A DNA stretch of 64,000 nt. Origin: Amanita rubescens (taxonomy: Eukaryota > Basidiomycota > Agaricomycetes > Agaricales > Amanitaceae). Positions 45,706-58,914 of this stretch are shown in pieces. Below the pieces are notes generated by a model. It searched no databases. It was not told where the DNA came from and worked only from the letters and a program-made list of their open reading frames with translations. Each line of letters begins with the position of its first letter. Within the stretch, counting starts at the first letter, position 1. Location: assembly GCA_015039365.1 (NCBI GenBank), contig WION01000014.1:1-64000 (forward strand), given 5' to 3'. Made by a program: the position numbers and the translations under genes.

Positions 45706-47171
45706 ATGTCAACAAATAGTACTACTTGTCCTTCTCAAAACTCTGTCTATATCGATCAATCGAGGTTCTGGAACCAAGATGGGGTGAATTGGGATTCTCA
45801 CCGTATTGGATGGGTTGTTGCGGGTGCTTGTGCCCTCGTTGTACGTTTCCCTCTTTCATTTCTCTCTTGATGTGTCGAATTCTGAGATGTGCCATTAGAC
45901 GGTGATTATCTCGATCATATCGGTGATGCTGCATTGTAGGAATTATAACAAGCCGAAGGAGCAGAGGCAGATGTAAGTCCATTGATGTTGCGAGTAGCTT
46001 CAGGTGTTGATGAGTTTGGATAGCATAAGAATCTTGTATATGCCACCAGTATATGCTGTGATATCATTCTTTTCGTATAGGTTCTTTAGGTCTTTTACCT
46101 ATTATTCTTTAATCGAAACAGGTGAAGGTTGAGCACTTTTTCTTTTATGTGGATGCTGAGATGCATTATGCTAGTCTATGAAGCAGTGACGCTCAGCGCG
46201 TTCTTATTGCTTTTGGTTGAATATGTGGCTGTTACTGCTACGGAACATAAACCGGAGAATGCAATAGCAAGGAAAGATAAGCGGTCGCTTCCGATACCAT
46301 TTTGTTGCTGGAGGTACAGACCGACCAAACCGTACTTTATGCACACGGTTAAGGTACGCGAACGATGATGTCAGTGTCCGGCGGAGAAACTAACGAGTAG
46401 CAGTGGTCGGTTTTGCAATACGTCATCGTCCGTCCGTTGGGATCCATAGCCGGGATCGTATGTGAAGCTCTAGGGGTGCTGTGTTCAACTGCTGGGTTTA
46501 ATATACACTATGCGAATGTATGGATCGAAGCGATTGAATTCGTTAGCATCAGGTGGGGTTTCATTTAAACGATCATGACGTTTGATGGATAGGGGGCTAA
46601 CCGAACAGAACAGCGTTGCTTTGTATGGCCTGTTAGTATTCTATGGGCTGATGAAGGAGGAACTCAACGGCCGGCGTCCGATGGCCAAGTTCCTATCTAT
46701 CAAACTCATTGTCATGTTCACATTCTACCAGTCGTTTGTGGTACGCATTATGATTACAAGTTGGTTTCTTGTTCTGACTCGTCGCAGTTCAATGCCCTGG
46801 AGAGTCGCGTGATCCATGCCACGCGGTACTGGACTGCGACAAACATTGCCGACGGGCTGAATGCACTGGCGATCTGCATTGAAATGGTGTTCTTTTCATC
46901 TATGATGATATGGGCATATCCATATTCCGAATATAGGAAAGAGGGGGAGCCACACACATCCGTTGGAAGGCCCCTTTGGGATTCGTGAGTTTGTTTTATG
47001 CTAATAATAGCGTTGCTTATCGGAGCTTGCAGAATCAATTTCAGCGACTTTGTATACGAGATATGGCTTTCTCTACGTTATTATGCCACGTCCCTTCGGG
47101 GTCGTCAGCAGCCAGTTGAGGATAAGGGGTGGAACGACGAGATGGTTGCGTTGCGAGCGAGCGGGCCGTAG
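45706..47171 (+). CDS. Ost-alpha / TMEM184 family membrane protein
   Basis: The protein starts MSTNSTTCPSQNSVYIDQ. Spliced exons then give several membrane helices: RIGWVVAGACALV with TVIISIISVML, then RILYMPPVYAVISFFSYRFF, VYEAVTLSAFLLLLVEYVAV, WSVLQYVIVRPLGSIAGIVC, SVALYGLLVFYGLMKEEL and KFLSIKLIVMFTFYQSFV. The segments IRILYMPPVYA, VLQYVIVRP and KFLSIKLIVMFTFYQ are the hallmarks of the organic-solute-transporter-alpha / TMEM184 (LAZ1) family. About seven helices are expected in the plasma membrane or vacuole. It ends EMVALRASGP at 47169-47171, only 65 bp before the histidine kinase start in the same direction. The transported substrate is not predictable. Confidence 0.8.
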
Positions 47172-47236
47172 TTCCGAGTAGATAGAATGTCACAGTCACG
47201 TCACAGAAAGGCTCTGCACCATCACCGTAGAGCGAC

Positions 47237-50200
47237 ATGGCGGACACTGAACCGTCCCCAACGCCCGATGCCTTTCGTTCACACCTCATCGCTCTCATAT
47301 CTGCTTACCAGCTTGGGCCCACATCAGGCGTACCAGTTCCACGCTACGATGGCACCCGCGACTGGCAGACTGAGACCATTCTCGTCTGCTTGAGCGAGTT
47401 GGCGAGACGCATGTGGATGGCAGAAGAGACAGTCGCACGGCTTCAGAAAGAAGCCAGGAGACGGGACAGGAGACGGGCGAGAAGTAACCGCAGCAGTGGC
47501 GATGGCACTGGTGCGGCGATCGACGAGAGCAGCTGGGACGAATGTAACAGCCATGAAGATTCAGAAAGCGAAGACGAGAACGTGGTTTTGAGAGGAACCC
47601 CGAGACACGAGCACGAGCCTTCACTCGTAAAGCCAAACGGAAACGGTGTCGGCGTATACGGATATGGCAACGGTTTATCGTTGAGGGATGTTAATCGAGA
47701 CCATCACCTCAACCACCATCATCACAGTCACCAGAAACAGAATACGAACACTATAACTCCAAAACCCACAGTTACGACGACGACAGGCCCGGGTGGATCT
47801 TTCCAGGTGTCTTGTCCTACTTGTGGGAGGTGCTGGATATACCCTCCTTCATCTACGTCTGCGACAACAGGGACTAATGCTACCGGCGAGAAAGGTGCGG
47901 TGGAAAGCGATCCGACATTGATGGGCATACCCTCAGGCCCTGCTATACCCGCGATAAGCGACAGTGGTCAATCCGTCGAGGAAGAAAACATCTGGCTCCG
48001 TGCTCTCGTCGTAGATGCTGCTCGCGTCTGTGGTGCCGTATCCAAGGGTGACCTAAACCAAAAGATCACTGCACCTGCCAAAGGCAGCGCTATGATAAAC
48101 CTAAAGGAGATCATAAACGTCATGGTTGATAAATTGGGCCAGTTTTCGGACGAGGTTACGCGTGTTTCTCAAGAGGTCGGTACAGAGGGGAAGTTGGGTG
48201 GACAAGCTGTCGTGATGGACGTAGAAGGGACGTGGAGACAGTTGACGGGTGTCGTAAACAATCTAGCGGCCAACTTGACGGCGCAAGTGCGGAGTATCGC
48301 AAAAGTGACCAAGGCCGTCGCGCTTGGAGATTTGAGTAAGCAAATTGAAGTTGAGGCGAGGGGTGAAATCTTGGACTTGAAGAACACGGTAAATGGAATG
48401 GTTATAAGGTTTGTTTTCTCGTTTCTTGTGTTGCCTACATCCGCTTACGCACTGCACAGATTGCGAGCACTGGCAGCTGAAGTCACTCGTGTTACATTGG
48501 AAGTCGGCTCACAAGGAAAATTGGGAGGACAAGCCGTTGTTCCTGATGTTGAAGGTGTCTGGTTCGAGTTGGTCCGAAATGTCAATAGGATGTGTTCGTC
48601 CTTGACGGACCAAGTGCGATCCATCGCTCTCGTCACCACTGCAGTCGCTCAGGGTGACTTGACACAAAAGATTGAGATCCAGGTCGAGGGAGAGATGTCC
48701 ACTTTGAAGAGTAAGTGTCTCTTGTACTATACCGCCGACGACCGTTTTAATGCCAGTCACAGGTACGGTTAATTCCATGGTAGACCAATTGTCTGCATTC
48801 GCCAGCGAGGTAACTCGTGTGGCATTGGAAGTCGGCACATTCGGTATTTTGGGAGGACAAGCCACAGTCGAAGGAGTACAAGGAACATGGGCAGATTTGA
48901 CGAGGAACGTCAATGTAAGTCACGATCTTTGCGATAACGATAAGTTATTGACGAGCATAAACTTTGTAGAAAATGGCGTCGAATTTGACTGCTCAAGTGC
49001 GCTCGATCTCCGAGGTCACCAAGGCCGTTGCCATGGGTGATTTGAGTAAACTCGTCGACGTCGACGTGCAGGGTGAGATGTTGGATCTAAAGGTGCGTTT
49101 CCCCCCCACTTCTGCCGTTCCACACTGAAAGGGGGTTACAGATGACCGTCAATTCCATGGTTGCCCAATTGAGTACGTTGGCTAATGAAGTCACTCGCGT
49201 GTCTTTGGAAGTCGGTACCGAGGGTATATTGGGAGGACAAGCTACCGTGCCGGGCGTACAAGGAATGTGGAAGGTACATATCGTCTACTTCTTTGATTCT
49301 CCCGGGTTTCTAACACCCCGTTCTCCCAGGTCTTGGCTGACAATGTCAATCTTATGGCCATGAACTTGACTAACCAAGTCCGATCCATCGCTGCTGTAAC
49401 GAAAGCCGTCGCAAACGGTGATTTGACGAAGAAGATTGAAGTTGATGTGCGGGGAGAGATTCTCGAGTTGAAGGAGACCGTCAATGGCATGACAGAGAGT
49501 TTGAACCTCTTTGCGGATGAGGTGACGCGTGTGGCAAGAGAGGTCGGAACGGAAGGTAAATTGGGTGGACAGGCTCGGGTGACGAATGTCGGAGGGACGT
49601 GGAAAGACTTGACGGACAACGTCAACGTCATGGCGGCCAATTTGACGCTCCAAGTCCGGACGATCGCAGTGGCTACGGTAAGCAATTGTCTATTGGTCTG
49701 TTGTTCTTTTAGTTCCGGACGCTAATGGGACTACTACCAGACGGCTGTCGCACGTGGTGATTTGACACAGAAGATCACCGGTGTATCGGTTTCAGGAGAG
49801 ATGCTCGAGTTGGTAAACACCATCAACGACATGATTGACCAGTTGGCCATATTCGCGGCCGAGGTCAAGAAGGTTGCAAGAGAAGTCGGTACGGAGGGCA
49901 AACTCGGCGTGCAAGCAGAGGTCGGAAACGTACAGGGTATTTGGCAAGAAATTACGTGAGTTCATCCATCCCTTGTATATCTAGTCGAATGTCGGACTAA
50001 CGTACCATTGTAGATTGTCGGTCAACACCATGGCAGGCAACTTGACCACGCAAGTGCGTGGCTTTGCGCAGATCTCTGCTGCAGCGATGGACGGTGACTT
50101 TACTCGGTTCATCACTGTCGAGGCGAGCGGTGAGATGGATTCGTTGAAGACTCAGATCAACCAGATGGTGTTCAACTTGCGCGATTCGATACAGAAGAAC

Positions 50201-52303
50201 ACAGCTGCGAGGGAAGCCGCCGAGTTGGCGAACAGGAGTAAGAGTGAGTTCTTGGCAAACATGTCGCATGAAATTAGGTGGGCTTTTTATATGAATGCAG
50301 TGGGGGACGGGTTACTGATGACGCTCGGTGTTTTTGACAGGACGCCCATGAATGGTATCATTGGAATGACGGAGCTGACACTCGACAGCGATCTGAACAG
50401 ATCGCAGCGGGAGAGTTTGTTACTTGTCCACAGTTTGGCGAGATCCCTCCTTTTGATCATAGATGATATTTTGGATATCTCAAAGAGTGAGTGGTTCCCG
50501 TCGTGCCCAATATGTTTTTCTGATCAGTCGGATTATAGTTGAAGCCGGGCGTATGACGATGGAAGCTGTGTCTTACTCGTTACGTCAGACGGTGTTCGGG
50601 ATCCTGAAGACGCTTGTTGTGCGCGCCTCTCAAAATAACTTGGACCTGACATACGACGTGGAGTCGGATATACCTGATCAGTTGATCGGTGATTCTCTCC
50701 GTCTCCGACAAGTCATTACCAACTTGGTCGGTAACGCTATCAAATTCACCCCCTCCAAGATGACTCGCAAGGGACACGTCGCGCTGAGCACGCGTTTACT
50801 GGCTCTTGATGACCAGAGCGTAACCCTCGAGTTCTGTGTCATGGACACGGGTATCGGTATCGCAAAGGACAAGTTGAACCTTATTTTCGACACATTCTGT
50901 CAAGCAGATGGTTCTACGACACGAGTATGTTCTTCTCTTTTTGCTTATTTGCGTGGCCCTGACTGTTTGAGTAGGAATACGGAGGAACCGGTTTAGGACT
51001 TTCCATCTCCAAGCGACTCGTGAACCTCATGCAAGGCAATATGTGGGTCGAGAGTGAAGTGACCAAAGGCAGTCGATTCTACTTCACCATCACGTCCCAA
51101 ATCAGCCATAGCACGCTGGAGATCACGTTGTCCAAGATGGCGCCTTTCGCCAAGCGTAGCATCTTGTTTGTCGACACACTCCGTGATACTACCGGTGTTG
51201 CGGAACGGATTAGGGAGCTCGGGCTCAGACCGTATGCCGTTCACGAAGTTGGCTGTTTGGCCGATAAAGAGAAGTGCCCTCATTTCGACACCATTGTGGT
51301 CGATTCATTGAGCATCGTAAGCAATTTCCATGCTGCGTTAAGGCAGAGTCTAACGAATAACGCTTTAGACGGAATGTATTAGAGAGTACGAGCATCTGAG
51401 ATACATCCCGATCGTCCTCTTGGCACCCTCATTGCCCAGATTAAACCGTAAGTCGTGCTTTGGCCTTCACACTTGAGGGTGTTCACGTCCTTTTAGTCAA
51501 ATGGTGTCTCGACAACAGTATTAGCTCCCAAATCACTACACCTGTCTCTGCACAAGATCTCGCCTCGGCCCTCATCTCGGCTCTCGAATCCAACACCGTT
51601 AGCCCCGTTTCAGCGCCGAACGATGTCATCTTTGACATCTTACTCGCCGAAGACAATCTTGTGAATCAGAAACTGGCTGTGAAGATCTTGGAGAAATATG
51701 GCCACTCGGTCGAGATTGCGGAGAACGGCAGTCTGGCGGTGGACGCGTACAAGGCTAGAGTGCTACAAAACAAGCCGTTTGACATCATTTTGGTGAGTGA
51801 CGTGTCAAATGATGGTTCTGAGATGTGAGCGCTGATGGTGGCGTTTTAGATGGATGTGTCCATGCCGTTTATGGGAGGCATGGAGGCCACCGAGCTTATC
51901 CGATCCTACGAAAAGCATCATGGATTGCCTCGTACACCAATCATTGCGCTTACTGCGCATGCAAGTGCGTTACCTATGATTATCAAAGATGAGATATGTG
52001 CTAAACGTCTATCCTCACAGTGATTGGCGATAGAGAAAGATGTTTGCAAGCCGGAATGGTTCGTACCTTGCCTTATCTTGATGAAAATGTTGCTGATGAT
52101 CGTTCTTCCATAGGACGATCACATTACCAGTACGTTACTCCTGGATGTAGGTCGATTCACTGACTGACGTTGGCTTGTTAGAACCTCTGAGACGCGGCGA
52201 TCTTCTCAATGCGATCAACAAGTTGGCCGGCGAGCGCGGAGCAGCCAAGCATCATCACTTGCTACGCCGCTCACCCGCCATCGCCCAATTGCCAGCGTTC
52301 TAA
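47237..52303 (+). CDS. group III hybrid histidine kinase (Nik1-type, HAMP repeats)
   Basis: After an N-terminal region with a coiled, Arg-rich segment, seven HAMP-like units follow one another. Each carries a GDL/GDF element and most end in EVTRVxxEVGTEG-like sequence (for example [20 protein letters not shown]). Then come HisKA ([21 protein letters not shown], with the phospho-His exon pair split by an intron at 50279), HATPase ([44 protein letters not shown] across an intron) and a receiver domain ([20 protein letters not shown], the phospho-Asp in [27 protein letters not shown]). It ends AIAQLPAF at 52303. Such kinases are cytosolic sensors upstream of the HOG pathway and targets of phenylpyrrole/dicarboximide fungicides. 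About 15 short introns; the frame is intact. Confidence 0.9.
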
Positions 52304-54343
52304 ATCATGGACATGGACACCTTCACTACGTCTTGTCTCGCTGATACCCTTCAATCGACCATTGACTGCTCCAGATCTTGCGCACTTCAATTTACCCTGC
52401 AAACACTAAATATTTAATGACGATGTGCTTAGCGAAACGTCGCCCGATATCCTTGTCCCACTACCCTGCCGTTGTACCTCTGCTAGCTCATACGACATAA
52501 CTTGCGTGTTTATAACTGAAATCTGCAACAGTTTTTTCTTCTGTACATTACGTTTTGTGATGCTATATATATGCCCATTTTTTTCGCATTACATTTGACG
52601 TGAAACTGATAAGTTTTTGTTTTGACAAGAGCATAGGTTTACAATGTTTCATAACTTTTAGCATTTAAAAATGAATTCTACTACTACAACATGACGATGA
52701 TTGTCTTGCTCAAAAGCATAACATGAACTATTAGTACATATGGCTGATGAACGGTCAATGGACGGGGGATCAGAGTATAGCGCAGCATGTGGCGGTCCTG
52801 CTCGCAGATCGTGGCGATATTGGTCAATATTGGTTAACGCTGACGTGGAAGCAGTTTGGCCTGGAAGTGGCAGCGATGGGCATGCACGATTGGTCCACAT
52901 GATTCTAATCATAGGACCATCGATAAAGGTGATCGCGTAACCATAGTTTGGTGCCCAGAAACGTTTTGAAATTGGGTTATGGTTGTGCGGACGACGAAAC
53001 CAACACGATAGTGGTCGGGTTTGGAGAAGAAAACATCGATGTTTTGTCAGGCGTGTTAATGGTAATGGTAAGTGTCTTCCCCAGCTACGGGTGTCCCAAA
53101 TCCTGCGAAAGCCAAAGCTAAGGATGAGTTACATTGGGTTTTTGTTCGACAAAGGTCGTCGGTATACAATATTAGCTGGGCCAAGCTGGGATGATTGTGC
53201 GGTAGCCTAACCGTCGGGGATTTATTGGCCTCCTTCGATAATGGGGGAATAGTTTCTCGGGCAGCTAGCTGGTATACTTTTCTAGACTGGATCCGTACGT
53301 CAGAATATGAGGGAAAGTAAGATGATTAATAAAGCACCTCAGGAGGAGACTCCGTCTGCTATGCATGACGCAGTCTTTCGGTCGCTCCAGCCATCGGTTG
53401 GTTGCCAAGTACTAGCTCGTTACAGTCCCCGCAATGGCATAGGCTCGTGCATTAGTGCAAGATCTTGAAGTTGCTTGATGAGAGCCTCGTCATATTTGGT
53501 CCACCGAGTCTTTACGGAAACAGGTGCGCTAGCACAATGCTATTCTGGCACTGCTTGAGGACGACCCTCTTCAAATTCGACGTATGTCAGGTAGTTCCCT
53601 AGTTTCCTAGCCGCGGCTGCTTATCGAGGATGTGGTGACTGGCCCATTGCAAGCCCAAGACGTAACCAGTTAGCATAGCTCCTGTCCGGAGTCTGCTGCG
53701 CCTCACAACGCCTATCTAAGAGCTTCCTTCCGCACTCCCCCACTGCTGAAATGCTTGCATCCGGTAAGCCAATTGCGTCACAACTTGGGTCAAAGTTTAA
53801 ACCTTGAGCCTGAGGTAGTCACTGATATTATCTGTTTGCGCCGCGTCGATTTTACTGCTCTTGTGAAGTAGCAGCATAGCTTACCGTATACTATGCGCAA
53901 GTACACGTTAAGCCCCGTTAAGCCCGGAAGATATGTACAGTCACGTAGGCGACGGATCCGGCTCGGGAATCTGTTCAAGTTGTTCGAAGCCGAGATAGGC
54001 TCTGGGTTATATTTAGCCGGGCTAAATTTGTATTGAATGCTCAACTGTCATGCATCATGCGTCAGTGACGGAGGGTTTCCATTAGAACAATGGAAGTCCA
54101 TATGACTGGGAGAACATTATGCGGACACCTCATGAATATCCTGCGCTCGTGAATCCAGGCTCGAGAGTGGATTAAGTGTCGCAGGTCCTTAACACTATAA
54201 TACTCGTGTGCAACTTTACTGGCGTAAAAATTCATGAAATCAATTAATAAGTAATTAAGCATAGCTATAAAACTACGAAGAAAGAAAGTGTTTCTCAAGT
54301 GAACGAAGATAACGCATATATCCAAGCTGTGCAAATAAATATA
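52304..54343. other. intergenic, nothing supported
   Basis: About 2 kb with no convincing gene. A short plus-strand phrase near 52920-53000 (DRVTIVWCPETF) faintly recalls retroelement RNase H, but no neighbouring motifs support it. Confidence 0.35.
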
Positions 54344-55156
54344 TTATGCCAGCAGAGGCGCAAGGAGGGCGATGATAACACCGATCGATCCATATCCAAC
54401 ATTCGACTGTTTAGCCGCCGAGGTTGATACTGTTGTTGCTGTTGGTAAAGAAGTAATAATAGTCGGTGACCCCAGTTGCGTGACGGTCGTCGTAGGACCC
54501 AGGGAGAAGCTGAACGTGCTCGAAGCCGTCGCATTGGCGGAAAGCGAAGCTGTAACCGAAAGGCTAAGAGTGGAGACGTTGGTGCCTTTACAGAAACTGT
54601 TGTAGGCTATAGAAAGAGCAACATTAGCCGGGTCGGGCTAGCATAGTCCAGCAGTGGCTTACTGTCCAGAACTTGTTGACCACTAGAAGCTGAAGCGAGT
54701 GAGGGGTCGGCATTTACACTACAATTAATGCATTGTCCTAAACTTTTGTCCACACTCGTATTGCAGAGGCATGTGGCGGAAGAGCATGTCTAGCGATGTA
54801 TGAGTAAACTCCGGTAGTGGAGGTAAATAGTACATACATTTAGTGCATTGACGGCCGTTGCACATCCACTTTGACACTAGGAACACAGGACCGTTTAGTA
54901 CACGAGGTAAATGATCGATGATCAGCCGGAGTACCTGTTGAGGGAATTGGCTCAAAGAGATATTCGAGCTGCTTTGACGCTTCGGTGTGATGAGTTGAAT
55001 TTGGTTTAGTTTTTCGAGAAGAACTGTGAAAGGCGTAGTAGGTCTGGTAAGTCGGCCGAATATTGATAAGCTGTATAACTCACGGCCTGTTGAGCTTGCT
55101 TGTACGAGGGCCACCGTGGCCAGCAGCATCATGGACAACAAAATCCTCGATAACAT
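54344..55156 (-). CDS. secreted Cys-rich protein with GPI-like tail, paralog 1
   Basis: The signal peptide MLSRILLSMMLLATVALVQA is encoded by exon 1. Short exons follow with LITPKRQSSSNISLSQFPQQ, CQSGCATAVNALN, then a Cys-rich part ending in an INCSVN-type motif, then AYNSFCKGTNVSTLSLSVTA. The Ser/Thr-rich C-terminal stretch and final hydrophobic tail (GSIGVIIALLAPLLA) before the stop at 54344 look like a GPI-anchor signal. The exon pattern and motifs match the next gene (55737-56648), so the two are tandem paralogs. It is likely a cell-surface or wall protein. Cysteine spacing is somewhat CFEM-like, but not enough to assign that domain. Confidence 0.65.
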
Positions 55157-55736
55157 AACGTAAGCTCTTTTTATCCTTGTATCGGGGGACGACCTAGGTA
55201 GCGCCGGAAGCCAGAGGGAAGGGGTGTGAAAGGAGGATGTTGTCCAGTTTACAATTACTATTAGCTAATGCTGTGGGAAAGGATCTCTGATGCAAGCGTA
55301 GAAGCCGTACTTGGCCGGCGTAGCGCCCACCATTGCCAACAATGTTTCAATTTTGCAGAGCTTTGGCTGTGTCTCCCTGTGTAGCATCCTAGCCCAAACG
55401 ATCCGCCTGATCACCTAATTCCAATTCGTCACACGTAGAAAGGCTTTTCGGAATGCTTAGTTTGGGGTCCGGTTTATGTAGAATCTTAGACAACGTAGGT
55501 TGTCCTGATTTGGAAAGATGATCGATGATCGATGAAGAATCCGGCATGAATTTGTTGCACATGGTACAGGCCCACAGGCTGGACCGCATTGTGATGTATT
55601 ATGACTTCTTGCAGCACAGAGGAAGGCGCTCATAGTGGCACTCTAGTAACCCCAAATAAAAGTACACCCTCCACACATCCCACAAGAATAAACTGCCCCG
55701 GTCATACTTGAAATAACTGTTATATAATGAATATTT
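55157..55736. other. intergenic between GPI-type paralogs
   Basis: Promoter of paralog 1 and 3' flank of paralog 2. A short minus frame (55389-55589) has no support. Confidence 0.4.
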
Positions 55737-56648
55737 TCAAGATGAGAAAATATCAGGTAGGAGAAGGGGAATGATGAGAGCAATAAATGCGTATCCAACA
55801 CTTGCTCGAGTTACAATAGTGGTACTTGCTGATGATCCGCTAGTTGATTGTGCTGTAGAGGCGCCAGTGGCAGCCGTGCCTCCCGTCGGTAGCGGAACCG
55901 TAATCGTGGTCGTAGGACCATTGGCGGTGGTTGGTGCGGAACCTGAGCCAAAGCCGGCACTCGTCGCACCTCCAACACTTGGGGTCGACGTGGTCATAAT
56001 CGGAGCCGTGATATTAAGGCTGATAGAGGACACATTAGTACCTTTGCAGAGGGTGTTGTAAGCTAAAGTTGGGAATTGATCAGACGAGCAGAATCGAGTG
56101 ATTGAACGGTAGCTTACTGTCTACGACTTGTTGACCGCTTTGGATGACCGAGGCTGAAGGGATGGTGTTTACGCTACAATTGACGCAAAACGACAAACTG
56201 CTTTCTACAGGCGCGTTGCAAAGACAAGTAGCGGCAGAGCATGTCTGGGGTGAACAAGTTCAGTTCTGGGTGCGGAAAATGGCGGTAAATTATCCGTACG
56301 TTGAGCGCGTTGACAGCTGTCTTGCATCCTGGTTGGCACTGTAAAAGTCGGCAAGTCAGAATACAAGGAAGGACAAGCGCTAAATAAGGATGCACCTGAA
56401 TAGGGAACTCGGACAATGAGACGGTAGTGTTAGATTGACGCTTGGGTGTGAAGGCTTGAAAGTAATGCAATCGTTCGAGAAGAGCGATGGATACTGGGGA
56501 AGAATCGTCAAGCTCACGAAAAAACTTAGAGCGCCTATAAATTGAAGAACCCACTCTGATCTGGTCTCAGGCCCACACCCTGTGCCTGCACGACAGCCAT
56601 CAAATTCATAGCCAGGAGCACGACGGAAAGCGAAAATCGCGTCAACAT
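55737..56648 (-). CDS. secreted Cys-rich protein with GPI-like tail, paralog 2
   Basis: The start at 56648 gives a signal peptide (MLTRFSLSVVLLAMNLMAVV, then QAQ). Exons then encode FTPKRQSNTTVSLSEFPIQ, CQPGCKTAVNALN, a Cys-rich part with TCSAATCLCNAPVESSLSFC and VNCSVN, then AYNTLCKGTNVSSISLNITA. The C-terminal region is Gly/Ser/Thr-rich with a hydrophobic end (YAFIALIIPLLL). The Cys pattern CxxGC...C...CxC...CxxC shared with paralog 1 suggests a disulfide-bonded extracellular domain on a GPI anchor. The intron between NALN and TCSAA (GTACGG...CCCAG) is needed to keep frame. Function is unknown. Confidence 0.65.
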
Positions 56649-57139
56649 GCTGTCTGCCTCGTTTCTCGGGCGCGGAGGACAACGCAAGGCGCGGGGAAAA
56701 AGAGGAGATGTGCGTGGTCACCGGTATTACCTTTTATTCGTTCCATCAATTGGCATGCGGAACCCATCGCTCAAGCTGTGATCATGAGAACAACGTACGG
56801 TCGACCCTGGTGCGGCCGTATAATATGGACAAATTCGGAAAAAGATAATCTGTCGTTGATTATCAAACTTAATTTCCCCTGTTCGGGGCAAACCTGAAGC
56901 TTCGAGGTAAAGTACTTACGGTGCCTATTGTTCGAGGGGAGGCCCTAAATAGCTAGTAGTCACTATGTGGTATGTCCTAATAGCTATGCGTTTAGGGCAG
57001 GTTTCGGAGGCGAGATTCCGTTCCACTTTCATCGGTTCTTTCTACAGCGGCTTGATGCAAGGATCTATGGGCCAACGGCAAGGGGTCTAAACGGCTGTCC
57101 GCCTAGTGCATTGGTTACTGTCCTGCAGAGGCTGCGGTC
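56649..57139. other. intergenic
   Basis: No supported feature was seen. Confidence 0.4.
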
Positions 57140-57693
57140 TCACAACAACACCCTCCCAAATCCGTAAATGCCCAACGCCAAAAGCACATCCAACAGGAAC
57201 CAAGTAATGAGGTACAGGAACTGCTCTGTCCTCCGTCGTCTGGCTCTCGACTCACTACACGTACAACAGCAGAACGGGATCACAGCCAACATCGGAATGC
57301 CTGAAACGTCAAGATCTGGGACTTGGCGTGATCCTTGAATTGGAGATCGTGGCAGCACTCTCTCGATATCCGGCCACTGATCTCGATTCGACTCTACACT
57401 GTTCCGTTCATCTGTCGCCTTATGCTCTTCGTCCTTGTTTCGTCTTCTAGGACACAACGATAGAGGTAGGACTATACGCTGGAAACCAGGAGTAGCGTAG
57501 TTGCAATCCTGCACAATTTGACGAATATGGTCTATTGTTACATCTTCGACTCGTCATCTCAATGAAACCGAGAAAAGAGACGACACTCACCGGCATCGGA
57601 TGACGGCGCATCTGAGAAGGGCAGAGTCCAGGAAGAAGAATGGCAGAGACAAGAAAGCGGTTGGGCTCTCGTTTCTTCAACGGAGGACGACAT
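57140..57693 (-). CDS. small membrane protein, model uncertain
   Basis: A minus-strand frame (57514-57140) encodes PRRRNKDEEHKATDERNSVE, a short Cys cluster (FCCCTCSES), an Arg run and a C-terminal membrane helix (FLYLITWFLLDVLLALGIYG). An upstream exon beginning MSSSVEETRAQPLSCLCHSS (57693) ends at a GTGAGT donor. The simple join enters a different frame and stops after about 54 aa, so the true splice chain is unresolved. The membrane helix and charged region argue that something is encoded here. Confidence 0.35.
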
Positions 57694-58914
57694 TCCTCGA
57701 ATACTAGTCAGAATCTGACGGAGATGAGAGGGAACGGAATGGGTCGTTCGAAGGGTTGTGGAACTATACGGTAGGTGAGACAACAAATTTAAATTTCTTT
57801 GCAGCTGAATCTTATGAGCACTTGGCAGGTGACAAATTGAAGAGACTCCCGAACGGATCACGAGTTCAACAATCGTAGCCTTGAGTTCATATCACGTAGC
57901 AGTTGAGACTCCTGATTTTGCGCATGTACAAAGGAAGATATTGTACCAGCAGAACATAAGAAATGCACCTTCTCTACAACAAGACGTCTAAGGGCAGGAC
58001 TTGACAGGTATTTCTCTGGACGGCTTAACCATCACGATGACAGACAATTGCATATCAATGTCTTGGAATAGATGTGAACTCTGATGATTAGCGCAAGATC
58101 GAGTAAAGCATTTATTCCCATCAAGGCAAACTTGCTGGCTTTGCTCGGGATGCTGGATCCTGCGGAGCAGGACAAAATAGACTTGCTAGTGCTGACCCTC
58201 CATGTTTTGGGTCTTTATCCCGATATGTACAAGGGACCGGAGGGATTCGTTGACATGAAGATGCCTAGTTTCAGCCCGAGAGTCAGCCTGTTATACGAGA
58301 AGGTATAAAGAATTACTTGCTGAATCCCTCAGTGAAGAGATTTTCGCCGTGAATGATGATCGCAAATGGGTGGACGATGGTACGGTCCTGACCTCATAGT
58401 GTATCGAGATGTGACCAGTGGATGAAAATTAAGTATCATCACATTAAAAACTACAAAAAATGTTCCGCACCTGTAGCCTCCTGCCACCAGAATTCTCACA
58501 TTGACTGGCTGGTCACGGATGTGTTGTACGATCTCCAGGATTCGATCGTCAAGTTACCCAGAGGAGGGTAATTCGAGAAATCCAACTCTTCTCGCTGCGT
58601 AAACAATATGTATATTACGAGATATGTTGCTTTTCACCTACACTCAGAACTCTATATAACTTGTTGCGTGTATATATACCGGTGCCAGAATTTCTTATCC
58701 TCACTCTGATGGCATGTGATAACGAACTCAACTGAGCCATCTCGCCAGAAGCGCGATGTAATGCTCCTGGTTCTATTAACTACGGCGTTCTGGGTACTAA
58801 GAAAACAATGTACCCTTCAACGAGTGTATATAGTACTGTATGTCACCTGGCGCCATAGAGAAAACGCCACCAAAAATATACAAACACAGCAATGGGCCAA
58901 TGAGATAATGCAGA
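57694..58914. other. intergenic, weak ORF only
   Basis: A 74-codon plus frame at 58084-58308 (contains DLLVLTLHVLGLYPDMYKGP) has no recognised family. Nothing else was seen. Confidence 0.35.

Noticed and set aside
47295..49685. Long minus-strand frames under the histidine kinase
   Set aside because: They are antisense shadows of the HAMP repeats; the plus strand has clear domains and splice sites.
52740..53210. Possible retroelement RNase H remnant (DRVTIVWCPETF)
   Set aside because: Only one short phrase fits, no reverse transcriptase, repeats or second motif nearby.
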